Shown here piece after piece: positions 1 through 7,686 of a stretch of DNA of 13,416 bases; position 1 is the first letter of the stretch; each line of letters starts with the position of its first letter. The stretch is taken from positions 1 to 13,416 of the forward strand of contig NZ_CAXBKN010000084.1 in assembly GCF_963976135.1 (NCBI RefSeq), written 5' to 3'. The notes beneath the pieces are model-generated. The model ran no database searches and was not told the DNA's origin. It was given only the letters and a program-made list of their open reading frames with translations. A program made the position numbers and the translations under genes. Source of the stretch: Maricaulis sp963976135. Its GTDB lineage: Bacteria > Pseudomonadota > Alphaproteobacteria > Caulobacterales > Maricaulaceae.

Positions 1-1106
1 TTGAACATCACGCGGGCATAACGCTCGACATACCAGTTGACGCCCAGGGTGAGGGTTTCGATCGTGCCCAGCCCGGCATCGCCCATATCGGCATAATCGG
101 CCCTTGCCGCGATTTCCCAGGCGCCCAGGCCGCCGGCGGACAGGGCTGCGGTCGGCGAGATTCCGCCAAACACGCCGGATGAGCCGCGATAGCCGCGCGT
201 TTCGCCGGTCAGAATATAACCCAGCGACGCGAAGCCGCTCTCGAAGGCTGGATCGCCGGCCGGACCGTCCAGCGTCATGCGGGCAAATTCGCCATGGGCC
301 CAGAACGGGCCGCGGATGATGGCGGCTTCCAGGGCCATCAGGCCGGAGCTGTCGGCTTCGCCCAGCAAGCTGGCCGTGCGGTAGTCAGCTGTGGCAAAAT
401 TATTCGCCAGATGCGCTTGTGGCCGGTCGCGCAGGCGTGTTCCGCCATCATAGTCGAGATTTCGGAAGGAGGCGCCCAGGTGGATCGTGCTGCCGTCCTC
501 AGTTTCGGTATGCCAGGTGAGACGGCCCGCGAAGGCGCTGGAATCATCGGCTTCGGCGAGCTGGAAATTATCTTCCATCTTGCCGCCATAAATGCCGGCG
601 GAGGCCGTGAAATTGTCATTGGACCAGAAATAGGCGGCGCCAAGACGGCGGTCGATGCCGAAAATATCGGTCAGCAGGCCGCGTTCCATGAAGCTGATAT
701 TGAGCGAGGAGGTCTGCTCGTCCATCGAATTCATGGTCTTGAAATTACCGACCCGGACACTGCCCTCGGGCAGGCGGTAGGTCAGGTGGACATCGGACGG
801 CGCCGGATCATCGGGCAGCCAGTCATATTCAGCCACAAGCTTGAGATTGCCGATCTGGCCTTCAATGCCAAACCAGAGTGTGCGCCATTCTTCACCATCG
901 GCCGGTGCCGCGCTTAGCGGGCTCGACCAGTCGACATCGGCGATGTCGAAATAGGCGCGGCCGCGGAATTTGAAGTAATTGCCCGTCGTCGGACTGTCCC
1001 AGCGCGGGCCGGGAGCCATCGAAAACTCCCAGGATTGTGACAGGGCGGCTGGCGCCGTCGTCGCAAACAGGCCGAGAATCGCGGCTGCAAACTTCAAGGA
1101 TTTCAT
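1..1106 (-). CDS. Phosphate-selective porin O/P family protein (3' end cut by window edge)
   Basis: The minus strand is open without a stop from the ATG at 1106 to base 1 (368 codons). Residues 1-20 are a signal peptide: Lys2 and Lys5, a hydrophobic stretch, then Ala-Pro-Ala, so the protein is exported to the outer membrane. The mature part is rich in alternating aromatic/polar beta strands. It carries OprO/OprP-family hallmarks: an early RGRAYFDIADVDW block (49-60), a V-R-V-G-N-F-K block (117-123) and S-F-M-E-R-G-L (138-144). These porins form trimeric barrels that pass phosphate, polyphosphate or other anions. Substrate selectivity cannot be read from sequence. The last visible residues resemble the final strands of the family, so probably only some tens of residues are missing. 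No strong Shine-Dalgarno sequence is seen; GGGGAAG lies 9 bases before the ATG. A possible Pho box lies about 145 bases upstream. Confidence 0.85.
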   Translation of the reverse strand, partial: MKSLKFAAAILGLFATTAPAALSQSWEFSMAPGPRWDSPTTGNYFKFRGRAYFDIADVDWSSPLSAAPADGEEWRTLWFGIEGQIGNLKLVAEYDWLPDDPAPSDVHLTYRLPEGSVRVGNFKTMNSMDEQTSSLNISFMERGLLTDIFGIDRRLGAAYFWSNDNFTASAGIYGGKMEDNFQLAEADDSSAFAGRLTWHTETEDGSTIHLGASFRNLDYDGGTRLRDRPQAHLANNFATADYRTASLLGEADSSGLMALEAAIIRGPFWAHGEFARMTLDGPAGDPAFESGFASLGYILTGETRGYRGSSGVFGGISPTAALSAGGLGAWEIAARADYADMGDAGLGTIETLTLGVNWYVERYARVMF

Positions 1107-1249
1107 GTCTCTCGTCTTCCCCGTTTCGCCCCTGTCAGGCGTTGACCGATCCGGGAAAGCCGGGCGGGGCTGCCACAATTGCGGCGGGCCCGATGCCCAA
1201 GTGTATGTCCCGATACTTCAGCAGCGGTTCTGGCCGGAAGAATCCGAGT

Positions 1250-1267
1250 TGGACAGTATTATGAAAT
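1250..1267 (-). promoter_or_regulatory. Possible PhoB (Pho) box upstream of the porin
   Basis: Read on the minus strand this is ATTTCATAATACTGTCCA. Against the E. coli-type Pho box (CTGTCAT, 4 bases, CTGTCAC) I count 12 of 18 matches, with the 7-4-7 layout kept. It is about 143 bases upstream of the porin ATG and points towards it. A good -10 hexamer at the expected distance is not evident, so this is a candidate only. Confidence 0.3.
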
Positions 1268-1268
1268 C

Positions 1269-1288
1269 TGGACACCCTTAGTTGTCCA
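1269..1288. repeat. TGGACA/TGTCCA inverted repeat, candidate operator
   Basis: TGGACA at 1269-1274 and TGTCCA at 1283-1288 form a perfect 6-base inverted repeat around 8 bases. A third TGGACA at 1250-1255 is a direct repeat 19 bases away. It lies between the nitroreductase stop and the porin start. No T tract follows on either strand, so it looks more like a protein-binding site than a terminator. Confidence 0.35.
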
Positions 1289-1304
1289 TTAACCTTGTTT
1301 GACG

Positions 1305-1931
1305 TCAGGCTTTCCAGCGGCCGACATGGGCGCGCGGCCGCGGCCGCTCCATGACCTCGCCGGCGGATGTGCCGATATAGATATAGCCGGCAATGCGCTC
1401 GCCGGACCGTAGGCCGAGCGCATCCTTGACGTCGCAGTCATAGGCATACCATTCGGTCAGCCATTGCGCCCCGAAGCCCATTGCCGAAGCGGCAATCAAC
1501 AGGTTCTGGCACGCGGCGCCGGCCGATAATTCCTGCTCCCAGAGCGGGATCTTGTGGTGTTCGGTCACGGTCGAGATCACGGCAATCACCAGCGGCGCAC
1601 GTTCGAAGCGTTGCTGCTCGCAGCGGGTCTGGTCCGGGGTCGCGTCCGGATTCTTCACCGCCCAGACCTTGCCGAGAATCATGCCGAAACTGGTGCGGGC
1701 CTCGCCCTCGAACAGGATGAAGCGCCAGGGGGCGAGCTTGCCATGGTCCGGAACGCGCGAGGCTATCCCCAGCAAATGCTCGACCTGGCTCGCATCCGGT
1801 CCCGGTTCGGTCAGGCCGATGGCCGGGGTTGAGCGCCGCCGGGTCAGCAGGGCCAGCGTTTCGGTATTGGCGTGTGATGGGGCGAGTGGCTCGCCGGGCG
1901 CCGGAAAATCGTGAGAAATCTTGTTGGTCAT
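1305..1931 (-). CDS. Nitroreductase family protein, YdjA-like
   Basis: A 208-residue flavoenzyme of the nitroreductase fold. These proteins bind FMN and use NAD(P)H to reduce nitroaromatics, quinones or related electrophiles in the cytoplasm; the true substrate here is unknown. Visible family features are the FMN-binding basic motif RRRSTPA (31-37), the R-V-P-D-H-G-K-L-A-P-W-R-F block (59-71) typical of the YdjA branch, and G-A-Q-W-L-T-E-W (154-161) in the C-terminal part. I chose the ATG at 1931 because GAGG sits 6 bases upstream (1938-1941); an in-frame TTG at 1943 would add four residues but has no better site. YdjA of E. coli is about 183 residues; the extra length is an N-terminal extension of about 25 residues. 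It is divergent from the TetR gene with 116 bases between the starts, so shared control is possible. Confidence 0.85.
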   Translation of the reverse strand: MTNKISHDFPAPGEPLAPSHANTETLALLTRRRSTPAIGLTEPGPDASQVEHLLGIASRVPDHGKLAPWRFILFEGEARTSFGMILGKVWAVKNPDATPDQTRCEQQRFERAPLVIAVISTVTEHHKIPLWEQELSAGAACQNLLIAASAMGFGAQWLTEWYAYDCDVKDALGLRSGERIAGYIYIGTSAGEVMERPRPRAHVGRWKA

Positions 1932-1965
1932 CGGGCGCCTCAATGGGGGGAGAGAGATTGTCGCT

Positions 1966-1994
1966 TTGACGTTTGGGCTCGGGGATCGTTATAT
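1966..1994 (+). promoter_or_regulatory. Sigma-70-type promoter for the TetR gene
   Basis: TTGACG (1966-1971) and TTATAT (1989-1994) are separated by 17 bases. The expected start of transcription is near 2001, giving a leader of about 47 bases. GTTAT (1988-1992) and ATAAC (2002-2006) form an inverted repeat over the -10 box, a likely position for a repressor. Confidence 0.55.
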
Positions 1995-2047
1995 CTACCG
2001 GATAACAGTGGAATGACACCCCGTCGCTGCGGGAGGGAAATGTACCA

Positions 2048-2689
2048 ATGACTGTGGAAATCGCTATCGATGATGACACGCCCGCCGATCGCCGCCGCCG
2101 CAAGGTGCGCGATGCGATCATCGACGCGGCCGAAGTCATTTTTACCGCCGAGGGCGAAGAAGGCATTTCCATGCGCCGTCTGGCGGATTCGATCGATTAC
2201 AGCCCGGCGGCGATCTACAAGTATTTCGCTTCCAAGGATGATTTGTTCGAAGCCATTCGCGATACATTCTTCGAGCGGCTGATGGAGCGTATTCGCGGTG
2301 CGCAGGAAGAGGGCGGTGAAACGCCCAGTCTTTGTGCCCGTTGCATGCGCGCCTATATCGAGACCGGTATTGAAGAGCCCAATCATTATATGATGGCCTT
2401 CTCGACCGGCAAGAAGATCGCCGCCCATGTCCATGACGAGCAGGATGTCGCCTTCCAGGCCGAGCATGCCCTGGTCGGCATGATCGAGGCCGGCATGGCC
2501 GAGGGGATATTCCGCACGGTTGACCCCAAGCTGGCCTCCAAGAGTGTCTGGGCCAGCCTGCACGGGTTGACCATGCTGATGGTCTCGATGGAAGGCTTCC
2601 CGGCCGGCATGCCCGGCTCGGAGCATGTCACCGCCGACGCGGTGATCGATTTCCATACCGACATGATGCTGCGCGGGCTTCGCGCCTAG
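2048..2689 (+). CDS. TetR/AcrR family transcriptional regulator (WHG-type C-terminal domain)
   Basis: A 213-residue one-component DNA-binding regulator. Residues 17-65 are the TetR N-terminal domain: a first helix ending in I-F-T-A-E-G, then S-M-R-R-L-A-D-S-I-D and a recognition helix with S-P-A-A-I-Y-K-Y-F (52-60), followed by the usual S-K-D-D-L-F-E-A-I. The C-terminal ligand/dimer domain carries W-A-S-L-H-G (168-173), the mark of the WHG-type (TetR_C_33-like) domain. The start has GGGAGGG 10 bases upstream; a three-codon frame (ATG TAC CAA TGA, 2040-2051) overlaps it by ATGA. It lies directly before, and on the same strand as, the RND efflux genes. By analogy with AcrR-type regulators it probably represses them until an inducer binds, and perhaps represses itself and the divergent nitroreductase. 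Confidence 0.9.
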   Translation: MTVEIAIDDDTPADRRRRKVRDAIIDAAEVIFTAEGEEGISMRRLADSIDYSPAAIYKYFASKDDLFEAIRDTFFERLMERIRGAQEEGGETPSLCARCMRAYIETGIEEPNHYMMAFSTGKKIAAHVHDEQDVAFQAEHALVGMIEAGMAEGIFRTVDPKLASKSVWASLHGLTMLMVSMEGFPAGMPGSEHVTADAVIDFHTDMMLRGLRA

Positions 2690-2712
2690 CGCATACCAGC
2701 CATGCAAAAATT

Positions 2713-2729
2713 AGTGAACACTGTTTACT
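2713..2729. promoter_or_regulatory. TetR-type operator before the efflux genes
   Basis: AGTGAACACTGTTTACT is a 17-base palindrome with 7 of 8 pairs matching around a central C. It overlaps or abuts the probable -35 region of the efflux promoter and lies just behind the TetR gene, which is the expected place for that regulator. The half-site AACAGTG recurs at 2004-2010 next to the TetR promoter. Confidence 0.6.
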
Positions 2730-2757
2730 TTTCAAACGCGATTTGACGCCCTATATG
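2729..2757 (+). promoter_or_regulatory. Probable promoter of the RND efflux operon
   Basis: TTTTCA (2729-2734) followed after 17 bases by TATATG (2752-2757), or CTATAT one base earlier. The hexamers are only moderate matches to sigma-70 consensus. The position, immediately downstream of and overlapping the palindrome, is what supports the call. Confidence 0.4.
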
Positions 2758-2787
2758 AAGCTGTAACTTTGCAGCAAGGGTGGACAC

Positions 2788-3915
2788 ATGTCCGGAACAG
2801 GTCGGCGACTGGGTGCGAGAACGAGCGTGGCTCTGGCAGCGATTGGCGTTGCCATACTGGTATTCGGGGTCTCGGCACTGCGGGCTGAAGCGACGCTGCA
2901 GGTCAGTGCCCCGCCGCCCCTGCCGGTGGCGGTGATCGAAGCTGAATATGCCAGCAATGCCAGTATCGAGGAATTCTTCCCCGGTCTGGTCGCCGCCCGG
3001 CGTCAGAGTTCGCTGGGCTTTGAACGCGGCGGTCGTATCGATGCGATCCGGGTTGATGTCGGTGACCAGGTGCGCGCCGGTGATGTTCTGGCGGTGCTCG
3101 ACACCCGTGCGGTGACCGCCCAGATCGCGGCCGCCGATGCCCAGACGGCCGAGGCCGTGGCGCAGACAGCGCTGGCCGCCGAGACCGAGGCCCGCCAGGC
3201 GCAATTGCTCGAACGCGGCCATGTCTCGCAACAGCGCCTCGACGAGGTTCGGACATCCACCCGCGCCGCCCGGGCGCGCCAGAATGCCGCCGCCGCCGCC
3301 GCCGACGCGATCCGTGTCCAGCTCGACCTGGCCCAGATGACAGCCCCCTTCGACGGGGTGGTCACAGCCCGCCTCGCCGACGAAGGCACGATTGCCGCGC
3401 CGGGCCAGCCCTTGCTCGAACTGATCGAGAGCGGTTCGCTGGAAATCCGGGTCGGCCTGCCGCCTGTGCTTGCCGCCAGTTTGAGTGCCGACCGTCATTA
3501 TCGCTTCCTGGCCGATAGCGGCCCGATCAATGCCCGTTTCCGCGCCTCGACCGGTGTGGTCGACCAGCATAGCCGCACCGTCACCGTCCTGTTCGATATT
3601 GATCCCGGCGCTGTCGCTGTCGGCCAGGTCGTCCGCCTCGCCATGGCAACCCCGATTGCCGCCGATGGGTTCTGGGTGCCGACATCGGCGCTCGCCGAGG
3701 GCCGGCGCGGCCTGTGGACCGTCTATGTCCTCAACCCCGATGAGAGCGATTACCGGCTCGAAGCGCGCGTCGTCGAGACCGTGCGGATCGAGGCCGACCG
3801 CGTCTTCGTGCGCGGCGCCGTGACCGATGGCGAGCTGGTTCTTGCCTCCGGCATCCAGCGCATCACGCCCGGCCTGCGCGTGACACCGGCCGTGCTCGAG
3901 GCGCGCGCGCAATGA
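2788..3915 (+). CDS. RND efflux periplasmic adaptor (HlyD/AcrA family membrane fusion protein)
   Basis: A 375-residue adaptor that would link the inner-membrane RND pump to an outer-membrane channel. Residues 13-31 form an N-terminal hydrophobic segment. There is no lipobox cysteine, so it is anchored by that helix or processed rather than lipidated like AcrA. The two halves of the lipoyl-like domain are at about 81-106 (G-G-R-I-D-A-I-R-V-D-V-G-D-Q-V-R-A-G) and 184-212 (M-T-A-P-F-D-G-V-V-T-A-R). They flank an alanine/glutamine-rich alpha-helical hairpin (about 107-180), where six GCC codons in a row (3286-3303) encode Ala. A beta-barrel and membrane-proximal domain follow. The stop overlaps the transporter start as ATGA, so the two are translationally coupled. 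The start ATG is preceded by AAGGGTGG. No TolC-like outer-membrane gene is present in the window. Confidence 0.92.
   Translation: MSGTGRRLGARTSVALAAIGVAILVFGVSALRAEATLQVSAPPPLPVAVIEAEYASNASIEEFFPGLVAARRQSSLGFERGGRIDAIRVDVGDQVRAGDVLAVLDTRAVTAQIAAADAQTAEAVAQTALAAETEARQAQLLERGHVSQQRLDEVRTSTRAARARQNAAAAAADAIRVQLDLAQMTAPFDGVVTARLADEGTIAAPGQPLLELIESGSLEIRVGLPPVLAASLSADRHYRFLADSGPINARFRASTGVVDQHSRTVTVLFDIDPGAVAVGQVVRLAMATPIAADGFWVPTSALAEGRRGLWTVYVLNPDESDYRLEARVVETVRIEADRVFVRGAVTDGELVLASGIQRITPGLRVTPAVLEARAQ
3286..3303 (+). repeat. (GCC)6 trinucleotide run inside the adaptor gene
   Basis: Six uninterrupted GCC triplets in frame, coding for six alanines in the helical hairpin (about residues 167-172). 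Slippage would change length by whole codons without breaking the frame. Confidence 0.6.
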
Positions 3916-6900
3916 GCACGATCTTCTTCCGTTATTCCCGCCTGACCATTCTGGCCGTCATCCTGCTGGTCGCCGCGGGCATGGGCGCCTTCATGTCGCT
4001 CGGACGCCAGGAAGACCCCTCGCTCATCGAGCGTTATGGCCTGGTGGTCACCGCCGCGCCGGGCGCTTCAGCCGAACGTGTCGAAGCCCTGATCACCACA
4101 CCGCTCGAGGACGCGATTCACGAACTGGCCGAGGTCGACTCGACCTCCTCCTCCTCGCGGTCCGGGATCTCGATCATCCATTTGCAGATCCGCGAGGATC
4201 TCACCGCCACCCAGGTTGACCAGGCCTGGACCCAGATCCGCGAACAGGTCGAGAGTGTGCGCCCGACGCTGCCGGCCGGTTCCGGGGCGCCCGATGTGCG
4301 GCGGCAATATCTCGGCGCGGCGACCATGATTGTGGCGCTGTCCTGGGGCGATCAGGGCGAGGAAAACCTCCCCATTCTCTCCCGCCTGGCGACCGATCTG
4401 GAAAGCCGGTTGCGCAATCTTTCGGGCACGGAAGAGACCGCGATCTTCGGCGAGGTCGAGGAAGAATTCCGCATCATCGCCGATCCCGACACCCTGGCAG
4501 CGCTGGGCCTGACGGTCGCCGATGTCGCCCGGCTGACGGCCAGCGCCGATGCGCGTGCCCCGGCCGGCGAGCTGCGCTCGGGCACGGTTGATCTCAATAT
4601 CGAGATCGATGGCGAGTTCGACAGTATCGACCGGATCCGCGCTATCGCGCTGGGGCAGGGACCGAATGGCGAATTCATTCGCGTTGGCGATGTCGCCGAC
4701 GTCGAAAAAGGGTCTCGCACACCGGCTTCGGCCATGGCGATGATGGACGGTCAACGAACGGTGCTCGTTGCGGCCTATCTCCAGCCTGAATTGCGCGCCG
4801 ACCTCTGGTCGCGGGATGCCGACGCGGTGGTCGCCGACTTTGCCGGTTCTGTGCCGGGTGTCGAGGTCGAGACGATTTTCCGCCAGGGCGATTATGTCGA
4901 GACCCGTCTCAACGGGCTGGCCCAGAATCTGGGCTATTCCGGCCTGATCGTGTTCGCGGTCCTGTTCGTGATGATGGGCTGGCGCTCGGCGCTGATTGTC
5001 GGCACCGCCCTGCCGCTGACCGTCCTCGCCGTGCTGCTGCTGACCCGGATTTATGACGAACCCCTGCATCAGATGTCGGTGACAGGTCTGGTCGTGGCAT
5101 TGGGCCTGCTGATCGATAACGCGATCGTTGTGGTCGATGAATACCGCCTGTTCCGGGCGCGTGGCCGTTCGCCGATCGATGCGCTTGATGCCTCGCTGAA
5201 ACATCTCTTCGCGCCGCTGCTGGCCTCGACCATGACGACGGTCTTCGCCTTTGCGCCCATCGCGCTGATGCCGGGCGCGGCCGGGGAATTCATTTCGATG
5301 ATCGGGATTTCGGTGATTTTCGCCGTGGGCTCCTCCTTCATCCTGGCGATGACGGTGGTGGGCGCCTTCGCGGCCTGGTTTGACGATGCCGGGGCGGGCG
5401 AAGAACCCAGGCGTTTCTGGCGTCATGGCCTCGGTGCCGGACCCTTCGCGCCCCTCTATCGCCGTCTGCTCGACACCGTCACGGCGCGGCCCTGGATCGG
5501 GATTTTCGGCAGTATCCTTCTGCCCATTGCCGGCTTTGCCGCCGCCTCGACCCTGCCGGTGCAATTTTTCCCGCAGACCGATCGCGACATGTTCCAGATC
5601 GAGCTGGAACTGCCGTCCTCGGCCTCGATCGAGGAGACCCGGCGCCAGACCGAAAGGGCGCGCGAGATCATCGAGCGCCATGATGGCGTCGAGCGCGTGA
5701 CCTGGGTGTTGGGGCAAAGCGCACCGCGCACCTATTACAATGCGATCAGCAACAAGTCCGGCGTGTCCAATTACGCCTCCGGCTTTGTGCACACCCGGTC
5801 GAATGCGGCGACGCGGCGCATCTTGCCCGCCCTGCAGCTGGACATGCTCAATGCCTTCCCGCAGGCGCGTTTTCTCAGCCTGCCGTTTGAACAGGGCCCG
5901 CCGATTCCGGCTCCGATCGAACTGGTCCTGGTCGGGCCGGAACTGACCGAGCTCAACCGGCTCGGCAATGAAATCCGCAGCGTTCTGGCCAGAACGCCGA
6001 CCATTACCCATACCCTGGCCTTGCTTGAAATGGGCGAACCCGTCGCCCGCATCATGGCCGATGAAGCCTCGGCCGAACTCTCCGGCATGCGCCTTTCCGA
6101 ACTCGCCGACCGCTTGCGCGGCGATCTGGATGGTGTCGTCGGCGGCAGCGTCCTGGAAGGTGTCGAGGAACTCCCCGTTCGCGTCATCACACGGGATAAT
6201 CGGCGATCCAACCTCGCCTCTGTCGCCGGCGCGCCACTTCGCTCGAGCGGGGGCAATGTCTTTGCCGCGCCGCTCGCATCACTGGGCGAGGTCACCCTGG
6301 CACCGCAAGTGTCCGTCATCCCGCATGAGGATGGCCGCCGGGTCAATTCGATCTATGGCTATCTGGAGCCCTATACCCTGCCGGCACCGGCGCTGGAGCA
6401 TTTCTTCACGGCGCTGGACGCGGCCGATATCGCACTGCCGCCGGGCTATGAATTGCAGATTGCCGGCGAAGCCGCCGAGCGCGGCGATGCGATGGCGGGC
6501 CTGTTCTCCACCGCGATCCCGCTGATGGTGCTGATGATCGGCTCGGTCGTGCTCGCCTTCAACAGCTTCCGCTATGCCGGGATCATCCTGGTCGTCGCCA
6601 TGCTGTCGGTCGGGCTGGCCATGTTTGGCGTCTGGCTGTTCGGCACGCCGCTGGGTTTCAACGCGATTGTCGGCTCGATGGGGCTGATGGGCCTGTCGAT
6701 CAATGGCGCGATTGTCGTGCTTTCGGCGCTGCGCACCAATCCGGCCGCGGTCGCGATGCAGCCCGGCGCCGTGCAGGCGACCGTGATGGATGCGACGCGG
6801 CATATCCTGTCGACGACCCTGACGACGATTGGCGGTTTTGTGCCGCTGCTTGTGTCGGGCGATGCCTTCTGGCTGCCCTTCGCGGCGGCGATGGTCGGCG

Positions 6901-7055
6901 GAGTCGCCGGTTCGGCCATTCTGGCGCTGGTCTTTGCCCCCTCCGCCTTCGCGCTTCTGGCGCGGCTGGAGGATCGCAAGCGGCGCATTGCCGAGAAGGT
7001 CCGCCAATACAAACAGCGGCGCGGTGACTTGATGGCGCGTGCAAAACAGGCTTAG
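3912..7055 (+). CDS. RND efflux transporter, inner-membrane permease subunit
   Basis: A 1047-residue pump of the AcrB/CzcA superfamily, the usual length, with the internal duplication expected: TM1 at about 10-30, a large periplasmic loop, TM2-6 near 335-500, TM7 near 535-555, a second loop, and TM8-12 near 865-1010. The R-Q-E-D-P-S-L motif follows TM1 (32-38). The TM4 motif reads G-L-L-I-D-N-A-I-V-V-V-D-E: Asp402 matches the essential AcrB Asp407, but the Asp408 position is Asn403. In TM10 the AcrB Lys940 position is Asn931. The pump uses proton motive force to expel hydrophobic or metal substrates from periplasm or membrane; substrate is not predictable. The D-N motif and lack of a clear methionine/metal signature leave both drug/solvent (HAE1-like) and other branches possible. 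It is coupled to the adaptor gene by a 4-base overlap. Confidence 0.93.
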   Translation: MSTIFFRYSRLTILAVILLVAAGMGAFMSLGRQEDPSLIERYGLVVTAAPGASAERVEALITTPLEDAIHELAEVDSTSSSSRSGISIIHLQIREDLTATQVDQAWTQIREQVESVRPTLPAGSGAPDVRRQYLGAATMIVALSWGDQGEENLPILSRLATDLESRLRNLSGTEETAIFGEVEEEFRIIADPDTLAALGLTVADVARLTASADARAPAGELRSGTVDLNIEIDGEFDSIDRIRAIALGQGPNGEFIRVGDVADVEKGSRTPASAMAMMDGQRTVLVAAYLQPELRADLWSRDADAVVADFAGSVPGVEVETIFRQGDYVETRLNGLAQNLGYSGLIVFAVLFVMMGWRSALIVGTALPLTVLAVLLLTRIYDEPLHQMSVTGLVVALGLLIDNAIVVVDEYRLFRARGRSPIDALDASLKHLFAPLLASTMTTVFAFAPIALMPGAAGEFISMIGISVIFAVGSSFILAMTVVGAFAAWFDDAGAGEEPRRFWRHGLGAGPFAPLYRRLLDTVTARPWIGIFGSILLPIAGFAAASTLPVQFFPQTDRDMFQIELELPSSASIEETRRQTERAREIIERHDGVERVTWVLGQSAPRTYYNAISNKSGVSNYASGFVHTRSNAATRRILPALQLDMLNAFPQARFLSLPFEQGPPIPAPIELVLVGPELTELNRLGNEIRSVLARTPTITHTLALLEMGEPVARIMADEASAELSGMRLSELADRLRGDLDGVVGGSVLEGVEELPVRVITRDNRRSNLASVAGAPLRSSGGNVFAAPLASLGEVTLAPQVSVIPHEDGRRVNSIYGYLEPYTLPAPALEHFFTALDAADIALPPGYELQIAGEAAERGDAMAGLFSTAIPLMVLMIGSVVLAFNSFRYAGIILVVAMLSVGLAMFGVWLFGTPLGFNAIVGSMGLMGLSINGAIVVLSALRTNPAAVAMQPGAVQATVMDATRHILSTTLTTIGGFVPLLVSGDAFWLPFAAAMVGGVAGSAILALVFAPSAFALLARLEDRKRRIAEKVRQYKQRRGDLMARAKQA

Positions 7056-7080
7056 AGCGCTCCAGACACGGGAGCAGGAC

Positions 7081-7671
7081 ATGTCTCAAACACGCGGTCC
7101 CTGGACCATTCACGGCGAGCGCATCGCCTTTGAAAGCCCCTGGATGCGGGTGCATGAATTCGACATCACCCAGCCCGATGGCAAGCCGGGCGTCTATGCG
7201 GTGATGTCGCCGCGCAATCTGGCGCTGGTGGTCCTGCCCATTCATGCCGACGGCTCGGTCACGCTGGTCGGCCAGCATCGCTTCGCGCTGGATCGCTATA
7301 GCTGGGAGATTCCCGCAGGCGGCGGCCAGCTCGACGGCGATCCGCTCGCCGATGCCCGGCGTGAGCTGAAGGAAGAGACCGGACTGACAGCCGACCATTG
7401 GAGCGAGATCCTGCAGCTGGACCTGTCCAATTCGATCACCGATGAGCGCGCCATCGGATTTCTCGCCACCGGTCTGCATGACGGCGAGCCGGAACCGGAG
7501 GGGACCGAAGTGCTGCAAACCCGCCGCGTGCATTTCCTCGACGCCCTCGAAGAGGCGATGTCGGGGCAGATTCGCGATGCCCTGACGGTGGCGATGCTGA
7601 TGCGCGCGCACTATATGGCGCAACAGGGCCTGTTGGCGTCAGAGCTTTCCGGTGTCATGCTGAATCGTTGA
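7081..7671 (+). CDS. NUDIX hydrolase, ADP-ribose pyrophosphatase-like
   Basis: A 196-residue protein of the Nudix superfamily, which cleave nucleoside diphosphates linked to another group using Mg2+. The Nudix helix is at 80-102: G80, then R94-E95-L96-K97-E98-E99-T100-G101-L102, the catalytic R-E-U-x-E-E-x-G-U core. The canonical Glu eight residues before the Arg is Gly86 here. The preceding W-E-I-P-A-G (75-80) and the overall size resemble ADP-ribose/NDP-sugar pyrophosphatases. I chose the ATG at 7081: GGAGCAGG lies just upstream, while a GTG at 7039 would overlap the transporter gene. It lies 25 bases after the transporter and 15 before cysE, so it is likely cotranscribed with them. A link in function to efflux or cysteine synthesis is not evident. 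Confidence 0.85.
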   Translation: MSQTRGPWTIHGERIAFESPWMRVHEFDITQPDGKPGVYAVMSPRNLALVVLPIHADGSVTLVGQHRFALDRYSWEIPAGGGQLDGDPLADARRELKEETGLTADHWSEILQLDLSNSITDERAIGFLATGLHDGEPEPEGTEVLQTRRVHFLDALEEAMSGQIRDALTVAMLMRAHYMAQQGLLASELSGVMLNR

Positions 7672-7686
7672 AGGCAGGAGAATGTG

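Noticed and set aside
294..917. 207-codon plus-strand frame
   Set aside because: It is antisense to the porin, which has a signal peptide and family motifs. The product of this frame shows nothing recognisable.
1269..1288. Terminator for the nitroreductase gene
   Set aside because: The stem is only 6 pairs and no T tract follows on the minus strand, so an operator is the better reading.
1289..1304. CtrA-like site (TTAA, 7 bases, TGAC)
   Set aside because: Only the first half matches TTAA-N7-TTAA; two mismatches in the second half make it unconvincing.
2725..3912. 395-codon minus-strand frame
   Set aside because: It is the shadow of the adaptor gene; its composition is typical of an antisense frame.
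4068..6011. Long open frame (647 codons) on the minus strand
   Set aside because: It lies wholly antisense to the RND transporter and its product is Gly/Arg/Gln/His-rich with no family features. High GC and strong third-position bias in the real gene keep the opposite frame open.
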